A stretch of DNA of 64,000 nt. It comes from Thiosocius sp963736445 (lineage in GTDB: Bacteria; Pseudomonadota; Gammaproteobacteria; Chromatiales; Chromatiaceae). Below, piece by piece: positions 41,270 to 51,407 of this stretch (the first letter of the stretch is position 1; each line of letters starts with the position of its first letter). Location: the NCBI GenBank assembly GCA_963736445.1, contig CAVTOY010000016.1, positions 1 through 64,000 of the forward strand, read 5' to 3'. The notes under the pieces are model-generated. The model was not told the DNA's origin. It saw nothing but the letters and a program-made list of their open reading frames with translations, and ran no database searches. A program made the translations under genes and the position numbers.

Positions 41270-44200
41270 CACCCGAGAGCGCTTTGCATTGATCACCTGG
41301 ATGGCCGGCAACCCGGTGGCCGCCAACCTGCTGATGTTCGCGCTGCTGCTCGGCGGCCTGCTCGGCTTCTGCGGAGATACGTCAGGAGATCACCCCGGAC
41401 TTCACGCTCGAATCGGTCCGCGTCAATGTCGCCTATCCGGGCGCCAGCCCCAAGGAGGTCGAGGAGGGCATCGTGCTGGCGGTCGAGAAAGAGCTCACCG
41501 GAATGAACGGCATCCGCAGCATTTCCTCGTCGGCCCGCGAGGGCTCGGGCAACGTCAGGGCGGAACTCAGCGACGACGCCGATCCCGGCGAGGTGCTGCA
41601 GAACATCCGCAACGCCGTGTCCCGCATCACCTCGTTCCCGGATGACGCCGAACCGCCGCGCGTCGAACTGCTCGCAGCACGGGTTCTATGTGATCAGCAT
41701 CGCGATCGCCGCACAATTGACACCCGAGGACCTGTTCGAGCTCAGCGAGCGGATCCGGCGCGAACTGCTGATCATGCCCGGCGTCTCCGAGATCAATCTG
41801 CGCGGCCAGGCTGGCGCCGCAGATCAACATCGAGATCGGCCAGGATCGCCTGCGCGCGCTCGGCCTGACGCTCGGTGACGTCGCCCAGGCGGTGCGCAAC
41901 GCCGCGCGCGATGTGCCGGCCGGCGGCATCGAGACCGCCGATGGCGAGATCCTGCTGCGCACCGAGGGCCGACGGACCCGCGCCCAGGAATTCGCCAACA
42001 TCCCGATCAAGGTCCTGGACGACGGCTCACGCATCCTGCTTGGCGATGTCGCCGAGCTGATCGACGGCTTCGCGGAGAGTTCGCAGGTATTCGAATTCAA
42101 CGGCCGCCCCGGGCTGCGCCTGGATGTCTATCAGACCGAGAACCAACGACCGATCGAACTGGCGGCGCGGGTGCGCGCGCTGGTCGAGGACCTCAACGCC
42201 GAGCTGCCCGACACGGTCGCGATCAGCGTTCACAACGACCGCTCCGAGCGCTATGCCGAACGCAGCGAGATCCTGCTGAAGAACGGCGCGCATCGGCCTG
42301 CTGCTGGTGATCATGCTGCTCGGCGTGTTTCTCAGCCCGCGCCTCGCCTTCTGGGTGGCGGTTTCCATCCCGGTCGTGTTCATCGGCTCGTTCGCGATCC
42401 TGCCGGAGATCGACGTCACGCTGAACATGATCTCGATGTTCGCGTTCATCCTGACGCTGGGCATCGTGGTCGACGACGCCATCATCGTCGGCGAGAACAT
42501 CCATGCGAAACGCCAGCTCGGTCTGCCGGTCGCCCGAGGCGGTGCGCGAGGGCGTGCGCGAGATGGTGGTGCCGGTGCTGTACGCGGTGGGCACCAACAT
42601 CATCGCGTTCATCCCGCTGATCTTCGTGCCCGGCGCGACCGGCCAGTTCATGCGCCATCTGCCGATCGTCGCTAGCGTGGTGTTTCTGGTGTCGCTGATC
42701 GAGGCCCTGTTGATCCTGCCGGCCCACCTGAATGACGCACGCCCGGACCAGCACAGGGCCTGCGCCGCTTCTTCGCCCGCTTCCGGCGCGTGAAGCGTTT
42801 TCACGATGCCATCGCCGACAGCCTCGACCGGCTGCGCGACGGGCCCTATCTGCGCGTGTTGCGGCTCGCGATCCGCGAGCGTTACATCACCGCGGTGGTG
42901 TTCACCGGCCTGATGGCAATGGTCGTCGCCTGGTACGCCTCGGGCCGGATCGATCTGACCTGGCGGCCGGAGATCCCGGGCAACCGCGTGGACGCCGAGC
43001 TGACCATGCCGGTCGACGCCTCGCTCAGAGAGACCCTGGCCGTAAGTGCGTCGCATCGAGGCGGCCGCGCTGCGCGCCGTCGATCGCCTGGGTAGCCGCG
43101 AGCAACATGTCGAGAGCTGGTTCACCCGCGCCCACTCGAGCAGCGGAGACGTCAACGTCTACCTGGTCCCTGACGATCGAACGCCCCTTCACGCAGGAAG
43201 AGTTCACCCGGGTCTGGCGCGAGGAGATCGGTGACCTGCCGGAGGCCAAGTCGCTGTTCTTCGAGTATCTGATCGGGCCCGGCGGCAACCGCGGACTGCG
43301 CATCAATCTGTCGCACGCCTCGACCGCGATGCTGGAGACCGCGGCGCGCGAACTGGCGGTGCGCCTGGACGAGTTCACCGGCGTGGTCGATATCAGCGAC
43401 GGCATCGCCGAGGGCAAGCGCCAGATCAGTTTCAGCCTGACCCCGCAGGGCCGCGCGGTCGGGCTCACCGAGGCGGCACTGGGGCGGCAGATCCGCAATG
43501 CCTTCTATGGCGCCGAGGCCCTGCGCCTGCTGCGCGACGGCTACGAGATCAAGGTGATGGTGCGGCTGCCGCGCGAGCAGCGCCTGACGATGCAGGACAT
43601 CAGTGACTTTATCGTGCGCGGCCGCGACGGCATCGAGATCCCGCTGTCGGGGGCCGCCGACTTCAGTGAGGGCAACGCCTACAGCAGCATCACCCGCGAG
43701 GACGGCAAACGTACGCTGCGGGTGACCGGCAGTTTCGACAAGGCCAGCGCCAATACCCGGCGCATCCGCGCCGCACTGGAGGAGGAGGTGCTGCCGGAGC
43801 TGACCGCCCGCTACCCCGGCCTGGCGTGGAAGTTCAGCGGTGGTCGCCGCGATCGCAACGAGGCGATCAACGCCATCCTGGACGGCCTGCTGTGGGTCGG
43901 CCTGGTGATCTTCGCGCTGACCGCGGCGCTGTTCCGCAGCTATGCCGAGGCCTGCATCATTATGTTGACCATACCCTATTCGGTCGCGGCCGCCATCGCC
44001 GGCCACGTGCTGCTGGGTTTCGACCTCAGTTCGGTTAGCATCTTCGGCATGATCGCACTGGGCGGCCTGGTCGTGAACGGTGCGCTGGTGCTGACGCTGC
44101 GCTACAACGAACTGCGTGCAGACGCGTCGGCCGATGCGCTGATCGAGGCGGCACGCAGTCGCTTTCGCCCGATCGTGTTGACCTCGCTGACCACCACCGC

Positions 44201-44414
44201 GGGGCTGTTCCCGATGCTGTTCGAGACCTCCACCCAGGCGCTGTTCCTGGTCCCCATGGCGATTGCGCTGAGCTTCGGCACCCTGGCCTCGGCCTTCGTC
44301 GTGTTGCTGCTGATACCGGCCTTGCATGCGATCTGGATCGATATCCGACGGGTGCTCGGGTTGCGTCGGCCCATGGACGCAGATCCCGTACACCGCGCGC
44401 CCGGAGGGCCCTGA
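41262..44414 (+). pseudogene. RND-family efflux pump permease with eight frameshifts
   Basis: Joining the frames gives a complete ~1,050-residue RND transporter: N-terminal WMAGNPVAANLLMFALLLGG, SPKEVEEGIVLAVEKELTGM, NPIKV-like porter domains, TM4 with FILTLGIVVDDAIIVGENIH (two proton-relay Asp), and C-terminal helices (FGMIALGGLVVNGALVL, FAFVVLLLIPALHAIWID-like end). Frame changes fall near 41370, 41677, 41808, 42287, 42528, 42757, 43039 and 43171. Seven are each repaired by removing one base and one (42757, in a G run) by adding one base; no other stops or deletions are seen. This argues for assembly errors rather than decay. It completes a tripartite efflux system of unknown substrate. Confidence 0.8.
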
Positions 44415-44439
44415 GGCCGCCTGCAGAAATTTGGAGCTG

Positions 44440-44601
44440 GCAGCCTGTCGGAATTGACCGTTTGCGGCGAAAATCCCTGGGAGCAAATCAAACCGGGTTA
44501 TCGTTTGAGGAGAATAGCCCGGCTATTCGACGAAAAGGATAGGCGGAGTTGATCGCTATCCAGGGATTTGCAGCCAAACAGCGTTGAGTTCGACAGGCTG
44601 C
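44440..44601. repeat. 162-bp imperfect palindrome (MITE- or BIME-like)
   Basis: The left arm (44440-44480, starting GCAGCCTGTCG, ending AAATCCCTGG) is mirrored by the right arm (44560-44601, starting CCAGGGATTT, ending CGACAGGCTGC). A perfect inner palindrome GAATAGCCCGGCTATTC at 44512-44528 has the same centre, at about 44520. The whole element could fold as one long hairpin or cruciform. It lies 25 nt after the efflux operon, where it may also act as a terminator. No ORF or transposase is inside. Confidence 0.65.
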
Positions 44602-44606
44602 AAGGA

Positions 44607-44843
44607 TCAGGCGGCCGCGGAGCGACCCTTGGCCGTTGGCCGTGGATTGGTCGGGCGCAGCCGGCTCAGGGTCTCGCCGAGCAAGCGACCCAGCGTCTGA
44701 TAGGCCTTGATCTGTGCGCGCTGGTAGCGGGTATCTGGCGCACCGGCCGCCAGCGACAGGCGCGCCTCGAAAAACGCCATGTCCGCCTCCAGCGAACAGA
44801 CGTCGACCCGGGCACCCGGCAGGTTTGCAGCTTGCACTTCCAT
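44607..44843 (-). CDS. Small hypothetical protein
   Basis: A 78-residue ORF (MEVQAANLPGARVDVC..., Cys16) with a central helix (LEADMAFFEARLSLAAGAP, QIKAYQTLGRLLGETLSRLR) and a basic, disordered tail (NPRPTAKGRSAAA). AAGGTAAG immediately precedes the ATG. It is divergent from sucA across a ~200-bp gap. I do not recognise the family. Even codon use and the ribosome site support it moderately. Confidence 0.5.
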   Translation of the reverse strand: MEVQAANLPGARVDVCSLEADMAFFEARLSLAAGAPDTRYQRAQIKAYQTLGRLLGETLSRLRPTNPRPTAKGRSAAA

Positions 44844-44967
44844 CTTACCTTAAAGTCTAGCATTCAAAAACGCGGGGGATCCGTGTCGCAGTCATCACGC
44901 TCAACCTTCTGTTCAGACAATGATCCGAATAAAAATTTCGCGACCCAAAACGCCGCGTTCGCTGTGC

Positions 44968-44973
44968 TAGACT
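44968..44973 (+). promoter_or_regulatory. Candidate -10 element of sucA
   Basis: TAGACT preceded by TGC forms an extended -10 (TGn-TAGACT), 73 nt before the sucA ATG. The same TGCTAGACT string occurs upstream of fimV. No strong -35 is visible, in keeping with an extended -10 promoter. This is a weak prediction. Confidence 0.3.
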
Positions 44974-45045
44974 TTTTGGTGTTAAACGCCCCCTAATCCG
45001 GGAGTTTTCCTTTTTTCCGGCAAGACCTTGGGTGGCCGTCCAAAA

Positions 45046-47905
45046 ATGTCCGAGATGCTCGATCGACTGCGTCGTTCTTCCGCCTACTATGGCGCCAATG
45101 CGCCGTTCATCGAAGACCTGTTCGAGGCCTATCTAGACGATCCAGGCAGTGTCCCGGACAACTGGCGCAAGCATTTCGACAGCCTCCCTCCGGTTAACGG
45201 CAGCCCGGTCGCAGACTTGTCCCACCGCCGGGTGCAGGAGGATTTTCTCGAACTGGCCGGCGATCCGCGTACACGCATCCGCGGCGACGGCGGGTTTTCC
45301 GCGGCGGCCGCCGAGCGCCAGGCCAAGGTGCTGCGCCTGATCAACGCGTACCGCGTCCGCGGTCATCAGAACGCCAACCTCGACCCACTGCAGCTGCATC
45401 CGCAGCTGCCCCTGCCGGATCTGCACCCGTCCTACTACGGCCTGGGCAAAGACGACCTGGAGGTGGTGTTCAACACCGGCTCGCTGTTCGCGCCGGAACA
45501 GCTGCCCCTCAAGGACATCCTGGCGCTGGTACAGGAGGCCTACACGGGTAACGTCGGCTCCGAGTACATGCACATCACCAACACCGAGGAGAAACGCTGG
45601 ATCCAGCAGCGCCTCGAGACCTATCGCGTCGAGCCCGAGCTGGACGACGAGCAGCGCCGCTGGATACTGCACATGCTCACCGCGGCCGAGGGCATCGAGA
45701 AGTTCATGCATGCGCGCTACGTCGGCCAGAAGCGTTTCTCGCTGGAGGGCAGCGAATCGCTGATACCCATGCTCGACGAACTGATCCAGCGCGCCGGGCG
45801 CGACGGCGCCAAAGAGGTGGTGATCGGCATGGCCCACCGCGGCCGCCTGAACGTGCTCGCCAACATCATGGGCAAGCCGCCGGCACAGATATTCGACGAG
45901 TTCGCAGGCATTCGCCAGGCGCCGGACGAGGGCATCCTGTCGTCCGGCGACGTGAAGTACCACAAGGGCTTCTCCAGCGACGTCGACACGCCGGGCGGCC
46001 TGGTGCATATCACGCTGGGCTTCAACCCCTCGCACCTGGAGATCATCAGCCCCGTGGTGCACGGCTCGGTACGCGCCCGGCAGCAGCGCCGGCGCGACCG
46101 CAAGGGCGAACAGGTACTGCCGATCATCCTGCATGGCGATGCCGCGTTCGCCGGACAGGGTGTGAACATGGAGATGTTCAATATGTCGCAGGCGCGTGGT
46201 TACACCGTCGGCGGCACCGTGCACATCGTGATCAACAATCAGATCGGATTCACCACCAGCAACACGCTCGACAGCCGCTCCACCACCTACTGCACCGACG
46301 TCGCAAAGATCGTCCAGGCGCCGATATTCCACGTCAACGGCGACGACCCCGAGGCGGTGATCTTCGTGACCCGCCTGGCGCTCGACTATCGCAATCGCTT
46401 CCGCAAGGACGCGGTGATCGACCTGGTGAGCTATCGTCGTCACGGCCACAACGAGGCCGACGAGCCGGCCGTCACCCAACCGATGATGTATCAGAAGATC
46501 CGCAACCATCAGCCAACCCGCGCCGCCTATGCCGACCGGCTGATCGCCGCGCAGCTGATGGCGCCGGCCGAGGTACAGCAGGACGTCGAGGACGTCCGCG
46601 CCGAGTTCGACCGCGGTCAGTGCGTCGGGCGGCCCTCGGTATGCCTGGTGAGCAACCCCTTCCACGTCGACTGGCTGGTCTATCGCGGTGTCCGCTGGGA
46701 CTTCCCGGTCGAAACCAGCTTCGACCCGGCGCGCTTCGAGGCCCTCGCCGGTCAGATCGTCACGCCGCCCGGCGACTTCAATCTGCATCCGCGGGTCCAG
46801 CGCATCATGGAAGACCGCCGCCTGATGGCGCAGGGCGACAAGCTTGCCGACTGGGGATTCGCGGAGACCATGGCCTACGCGACCCTGCTCGATCAGGGCG
46901 TGCCGATCCGCATCTCCGGCCAGGACTGCCGCCGCGGCACCTTCTTCCACCGCCATGCGATGCTGCGCAATCAGGACACCGGCGAGAGTTATATCCCGCT
47001 GCGCCATCTGCACAAGGGTCAGCCGAACTTCACCGTGATCGATTCGGTGCTGTCCGAGGAGGCGGTGCTGGCCTACGAATACGGCTTCGCCACCGCGAAA
47101 CCCAATGCCCTGACCATCTGGGAGGCGCAGTTCGGCGATTTTGCCAATGGCGCGCAGGTGGTCATCGATCAGTTCATCGCCTCGGCCGGCGCCAAGTGGG
47201 GCCTGTATTGCGGCCTGGTGATGCTGCTGCCGCACGGCTACGAGGGCCAGGGACCGGAGCACTCCTCGGCGCGCCTGGAGCGCTACATGCAGCTGTGCGC
47301 CGAGCACAATATCCAGGTCTGCGTGCCGACCACGCCGGCGCAGATCTTCCACCTGCTGCGCCGTCAGATGCTGCGGCCCTATCCGTCACCCGCTGATCGT
47401 GATGTCGCCCAAGAGCCTGCTGCGCCACCCGCTGGCCACATCGTCGCTCGAGTCCCTGACCCACGGCCGCTTCGAGACCGTGATCGACGAGATCGACCCG
47501 ATCGATCCCGAGGTCGTCACCCAGGTGGTCGTGTGTGCGGGCAAGGTCTATTACGATCTGCTGCAAGCGCGGCGCAGCCGCGACCTGGCCAATGCCGCAC
47601 TGATCCGCCTGGAGCAGCTGTATCCGTTCCCGCGCGAGGACTTCGACGCCGTGATCGAGCGCTACCCGAACGCCACGCTGTTCGTATGGTGTCAGGAGGA
47701 GCCGCAGAACCAGGGCGCCTGGGACCAGGTCAAACACCGCTTCCATACCCTGCACAACGGCACGCGGGAGCTGATCTACGCTGGGCGGCCCTCGGCCGCG
47801 GCGCCGGCGACCGGCTATCATCTGGTGCACCAGGAAGAACAAGAGAAACTGGTGGACGACGCGCTCACCGGGCGCCGCGATCCATCGATGAATCGAAGGG
47901 GCTGA
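45046..47905 (+). CDS. sucA: 2-oxoglutarate dehydrogenase E1 component (one frameshift)
   Basis: The ThDP-dependent E1 subunit that decarboxylates 2-oxoglutarate and transfers succinyl to SucB lipoate. It begins MSEMLDRLRRSSAYYGANAP (ATG 45046; a TTG at 45028 is in frame). Key segments include RGHQNANLDPL, EEKRWIQQRLE, GMAHRGRLNVLANIMGKPP, GDAAFAGQGVNMEMFNMSQA (ThDP/Mg site), RRHGHNEADEPAVTQP and YGLVML-type GLYCGLVMLLPHGYEGQGPE. At ~47386 the frame changes; removing one C after TAT gives RPYRHPLIVMSPKSLLRHPL and the rest of the protein (YHLVHQEEQEKLVDDAL). Total is about 952 residues, normal for SucA. The frameshift is probably a sequence error. Confidence 0.9.
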
Positions 47906-47911
47906 ACCAAG

Positions 47912-49152
47912 ATGTCGACCGAAGTACGAGTACCCACGCTGCCGGAATCCGTCAGCGACGCGACGGTGCTGACCTGGCACAAGAAACCGGGACAGGCGAT
48001 AGCGCGCGACGAAAACCTTGTCGATCTCGAGACCGACAAGGTGGTCCTCGAGGTTCCCTCGCCGGTCGCCGGTGTCCTGCAGGAGACCAAGGTAGATGAA
48101 GGCGCGGTCGTCACCGCCGATGAGTTGTTGGCGATCGTCGAGGCCGGGGCCACAGCGGCGGGACCCAGCACCGAGCCGCCGACCTCGCCCGAGAAGCCTG
48201 CGGAGCCGCGCGCGGACACGACGGCCGGCGCGTCACAGGCGGTCGAGGACGGCGCCGAGATCAGCGACCAGGTGCTGACGCCCGCGGTACGCCGCCTGGT
48301 CAAGGAACTGAACATCGATGCCGGCAAGATCCAGGGCACCGGCAAGAACGGCCGGATACTCAAGTCGGACGTGATGGCCTACCTGGATCAACAGACCAGC
48401 CACCGACGATGCCGACCTGCGCGCGTGCCGCGCCCAGCGCAGCCAGCGACGCGCGTCAGGAAAAGCGCGTGCCGATGACGCGCCTGCGTGCGCGCATCGC
48501 CGAGCGCCTGCTCGAGGCGCAGCAGAACGCGGCCATCCTGACCACTTTCAACGAGGTCAACCTGAAGGCGGCGATGGACCTGCGCGCGCGCCACAAGGAG
48601 GCCTTCGAGAAGGCGCACGATGTCCGCCTCGGATTCATGTCGTTCTTCGTCAAGGCCGCCGTCGAGGCACTGCAGAAATTCCCGGTCGTCAACGCCTCGA
48701 TCGACGGCGACGACATCGTCTATCACAACTTCTTCGATGTCGGCGTCGCGGTCAGCTCGCCGCGCGGCCTGGTCGTACCCATCCTGCGCGATGCCGACCA
48801 GATGTCGTTTGCGCAGATCGAGGACACCATCCGCGGCTTCGGCCAGAAGGCCAAGGACGGCAGCCTCAGCTACGATGAGCTCACCGGCGGCACCTTCACG
48901 ATCTCCAACGGCGGGGTGTTCGGCTCCATGCTTTCCACGCCGATCCTGAACCCGCCGCAGAGCGCCATCCTGGGGATGCATAATATCGTCGAGCGCCCGA
49001 TGGTGGTCGACGGCGAGATCACCGTCCGGCCGATGATGTACCTGGCCCTGTCGTACGATCACCGCATCATCGACGGCCGCGAGGCGGTCCAGTTCCTGGT
49101 CACCATCAAGCAGTGCATGGAAGACCCGGCGCGAATGCTGCTGGGGGTTTGA
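47912..49152 (+). CDS. sucB: Dihydrolipoyl succinyltransferase E2 component (one frameshift)
   Basis: The E2 core of the 2-oxoglutarate dehydrogenase complex, starting 6 nt after sucA. The lipoyl domain is at ~1-78 (lipoylated Lys in DLETDKVVLEVPSPVAG). The E1/E3-binding domain is at ~125-160 (LTPAVRRLVKELNIDAGKIQ). The catalytic domain is in the other frame: MTRLRARIAERLLEAQQNAA, FFVKAAVEALQKFPVVNAS, GGTFTISNGGVFGSMLSTPI and LSYDHRIIDGREAVQF (catalytic HxxxDG). The frame slips by one missing base in the Ala/Pro linker between ~48390 and 48470. All domains are intact, so this is most likely a sequencing error. No lpd gene follows. Confidence 0.9.
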
Positions 49153-49158
49153 TTTCAC

Positions 49159-49416
49159 TTGACGCATGGCGACAACACTTCGATCGTTGAAATAAGCAAT
49201 ATCTCGGCCCACGGGCTGTGGCTCTTCGCGCACGGCAAAGAGCTGTTTATGTCGTACGACGATTTCCCGTGGTTTAGAGACCAGCCGATCAAGACCATCC
49301 CACACGTCGAGGAGCAGTCGCCTGGCCATTTTTTCTGGCCCGACATCGACGTTGATCTCACCGAAGCGATCCTCGAAAACCCCGATCGCTTTCCGCTGAA
49401 GGCAAAGGGCACCTGA
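49159..49416 (+). CDS. DUF2442-like small protein
   Basis: An 85-residue protein with a pattern I recognise from DUF2442-type proteins: HGLWLFAHGKELFMSYDDFP, WFRDQPIKTI, and FFWPDIDVDLTEAILENPDR near the end. Such proteins often accompany DUF4160 proteins and are suspected antitoxin-like partners, but no DUF4160 gene is adjacent. It starts at TTG 49159 in the available frame, so the N-terminus is uncertain. It lies in the 268-nt gap between sucB and the fumarase gene, co-directional with both. Function is unknown. Confidence 0.6.
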   Translation: MTHGDNTSIVEISNISAHGLWLFAHGKELFMSYDDFPWFRDQPIKTIPHVEEQSPGHFFWPDIDVDLTEAILENPDRFPLKAKGT

Positions 49417-49420
49417 TTAC

Positions 49421-50941
49421 ATGACCACTATAAAACAAGCCGACTTGATCCAGAGCGTCGCCGACGCGCTGCAGTTCATCTCCTACTATCACCCACTGGA
49501 CTACATCCAGGCGGTCGGGCGCGCCTATGAGCGTGAGCAGTCGCCGGCGGCGAAGGATGCCATGGCGCAGATCCTGACCAACTCGCGGATGTGCGCCGAA
49601 GGTCACCGCCCGATCTGCCAGGACACCGGCATCGTGGTGGTCTTTCTGAAGGTCGGCATGGACGTGCGCTTCGACGGCGACATGGGGCTGAGCGACATGA
49701 TCAACGAGGGCGTGCGCCGCGCCTACCTGCACCCCGACAACAAGCTGCGCGCCTCGATGGTCGACCCGCCGATCGGCGCGCGCAAGAACACCGGCGACAA
49801 CACCCCGGCGGTGATCTACACCGATATCGTTCCCGGCGACCGGCTCGAGATCGCGCTGGCGGCCAAGGGCGGCGGCTCGGAGAACAAGTCCAAGTTCACC
49901 ATCCTCAATCCCAGCGACAGCCTGGTCGACTGGGTGGTCAAGACCCTGCCCACCATGGGCGCCGGCTGGTGCCCGCCCGGCATGCTCGGCATCGGCATCG
50001 GCGGCACCGCCGAGAAGGCCATGCTGCTGGCCAAGGAGTCGCTGATGGCGCCGATCGACATCGACGAGGTGCGCGCGCGCGGCCCGTCCAACCCGATCGA
50101 GGAACTGCGCCTGGAGATCTTCGACAAGGTCAATGCGCTCGGCATCGGCGCCCAGGGGCTGGGCGGCCTGACCACCGTGGTCGATGTAAAGATCCTCGAC
50201 TACCCGACCCACGCCGCCTCGCTGCCGGTCGGGATGATCCCGAACTGTGCCGCAACCCGGCATATCGAGTTCCACCTGGACGGCAGCGGCCCGGCGGTAC
50301 TGACGCCGCCCAAACTCGAAGACTGGCCGGACGTCACCTGGCAGGTCAGCGAGACAGCGATCCGAGTCGATCTCGATACCCTAACGCCCGAACAGGTGCA
50401 GGCATGGCGGCCCGGCGATCGCCTGCTGCTCAACGGCAAGCTGCTCACCGGCCGCGATGCCGCCCACAAACGCATCCAGGAGCTGCTCGACAGCGGCCAG
50501 GGCCTGCCCGAGGGCGTCGACTTCACCAACCGGCTGATCTACTACGTCGGCCCGGTCGACCCGGTGCGCGATGAGGCCGTCGGACCGGCCGGCCCGACCA
50601 CCGCGACCCGCATGGACAAGTTCACCGAGATGATGCTGTCGCAGACCGGCCTGATCGGCATGATCGGCAAGGCCGAGCGCGGCCCGATCGCGATCGAGGC
50701 GATCAAGCGCCACAAGGCCGCCTACCTGATGGCCGTCGGCGGCGCCGCCTACCTGGTCTCGCAGGCGATCCGCGCGGCCAGGGTCATCGCCTTCGAGGAC
50801 CTGGGCATGGAGGCGATCTACGAATTCGAGGTGGTCGACATGCCGGTCACCGTGGCGGTCGACAGCACGGGCGAGTCGGTGCATTCGACCGGGCCGGCGG
50901 AGTGGAAGGTGCGGATCGAAGACATGCATCTCGCGGGCTGA
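49421..50941 (+). CDS. fumA: Fumarate hydratase class I ([4Fe-4S])
   Basis: A 506-residue oxygen-sensitive fumarase that hydrates fumarate to malate in the TCA cycle. The three likely cluster cysteines are visible in RPICQDTGIVVVF, GAGWCPPGMLGIGIGG and MIPNCAATRHIEF. The alpha domain is at ~1-280 and the beta domain (LTPEQVQAWRPGDRLLLNGK, GPTTATRMDKFTEMML) at ~320-506, fused as in E. coli FumA. The ATG is 4 nt after the DUF2442 stop. The frame is intact, unlike sucA and sucB just upstream. Confidence 0.95.
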   Translation: MTTIKQADLIQSVADALQFISYYHPLDYIQAVGRAYEREQSPAAKDAMAQILTNSRMCAEGHRPICQDTGIVVVFLKVGMDVRFDGDMGLSDMINEGVRRAYLHPDNKLRASMVDPPIGARKNTGDNTPAVIYTDIVPGDRLEIALAAKGGGSENKSKFTILNPSDSLVDWVVKTLPTMGAGWCPPGMLGIGIGGTAEKAMLLAKESLMAPIDIDEVRARGPSNPIEELRLEIFDKVNALGIGAQGLGGLTTVVDVKILDYPTHAASLPVGMIPNCAATRHIEFHLDGSGPAVLTPPKLEDWPDVTWQVSETAIRVDLDTLTPEQVQAWRPGDRLLLNGKLLTGRDAAHKRIQELLDSGQGLPEGVDFTNRLIYYVGPVDPVRDEAVGPAGPTTATRMDKFTEMMLSQTGLIGMIGKAERGPIAIEAIKRHKAAYLMAVGGAAYLVSQAIRAARVIAFEDLGMEAIYEFEVVDMPVTVAVDSTGESVHSTGPAEWKVRIEDMHLAG

Positions 50942-51407
50942 ACAGGGGTTGCCGGAGGCTCCCTCGTTTGATGTGACGGCCGTCACCGCTAATACCGCAC
51001 GCCATGTCCAAAGTGGCGGTGCCTCAAGAAATATTGCTACTCTGTATCGCTTGGAGCTACCGTGCGCGCACGGTAGCCCCGTCTTCACGACTATCGCTGT
51101 CTGCATCGATGGTCGGCGATTTGGGGCCATGCTGGCAATGATGGCCGACTGCATTGTTAAGTCATGTTCTCGTCGTCCGCCACAGAGGCGTTGCGCGGTT
51201 TTACGGCAGGGAGATGCGACCTGATCGTTGCGAGGTATCAATGCGACAGTCGGTCGGACGCAAATAGGGTCTCCACAGGGTGAGCCGGTGGCGCGCCATG
51301 GGCCCGTATCGGAAGCCCAGTCGTCAAACCGGCAATCGACTCGGCGCTGAGGCCGCGCGAGCAACCAGCTGTAGTGAAAATCTTTTCTGCCATTCTGGAT
51401 CAAGATA
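50942..51407. other. Intergenic region with a perfect 22-bp palindrome
   Basis: About 465 bp. GCTACCGTGCG followed by CGCACGGTAGC (51056-51077) is a perfect 11-bp inverted repeat, either a terminator stem for fumA without a T-run or a regulator site. A 91-residue plus-strand frame at 50949-51224 has no recognisable motif and is not called. Nothing else stands out. Confidence 0.45.

Noticed and set aside
43152..44486. 444-residue minus-strand open frame
   Set aside because: Antisense to the efflux pump, with shadow composition.
45133..47352. 739-residue minus-strand open frame
   Set aside because: It is fully antisense to sucA, has no motif, and arises from the high-GC codon pattern of the true gene.
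50949..51224. 91-residue ORF after fumarase
   Set aside because: No ribosome site or recognisable motif, and it spans the perfect palindrome at 51056-51077.
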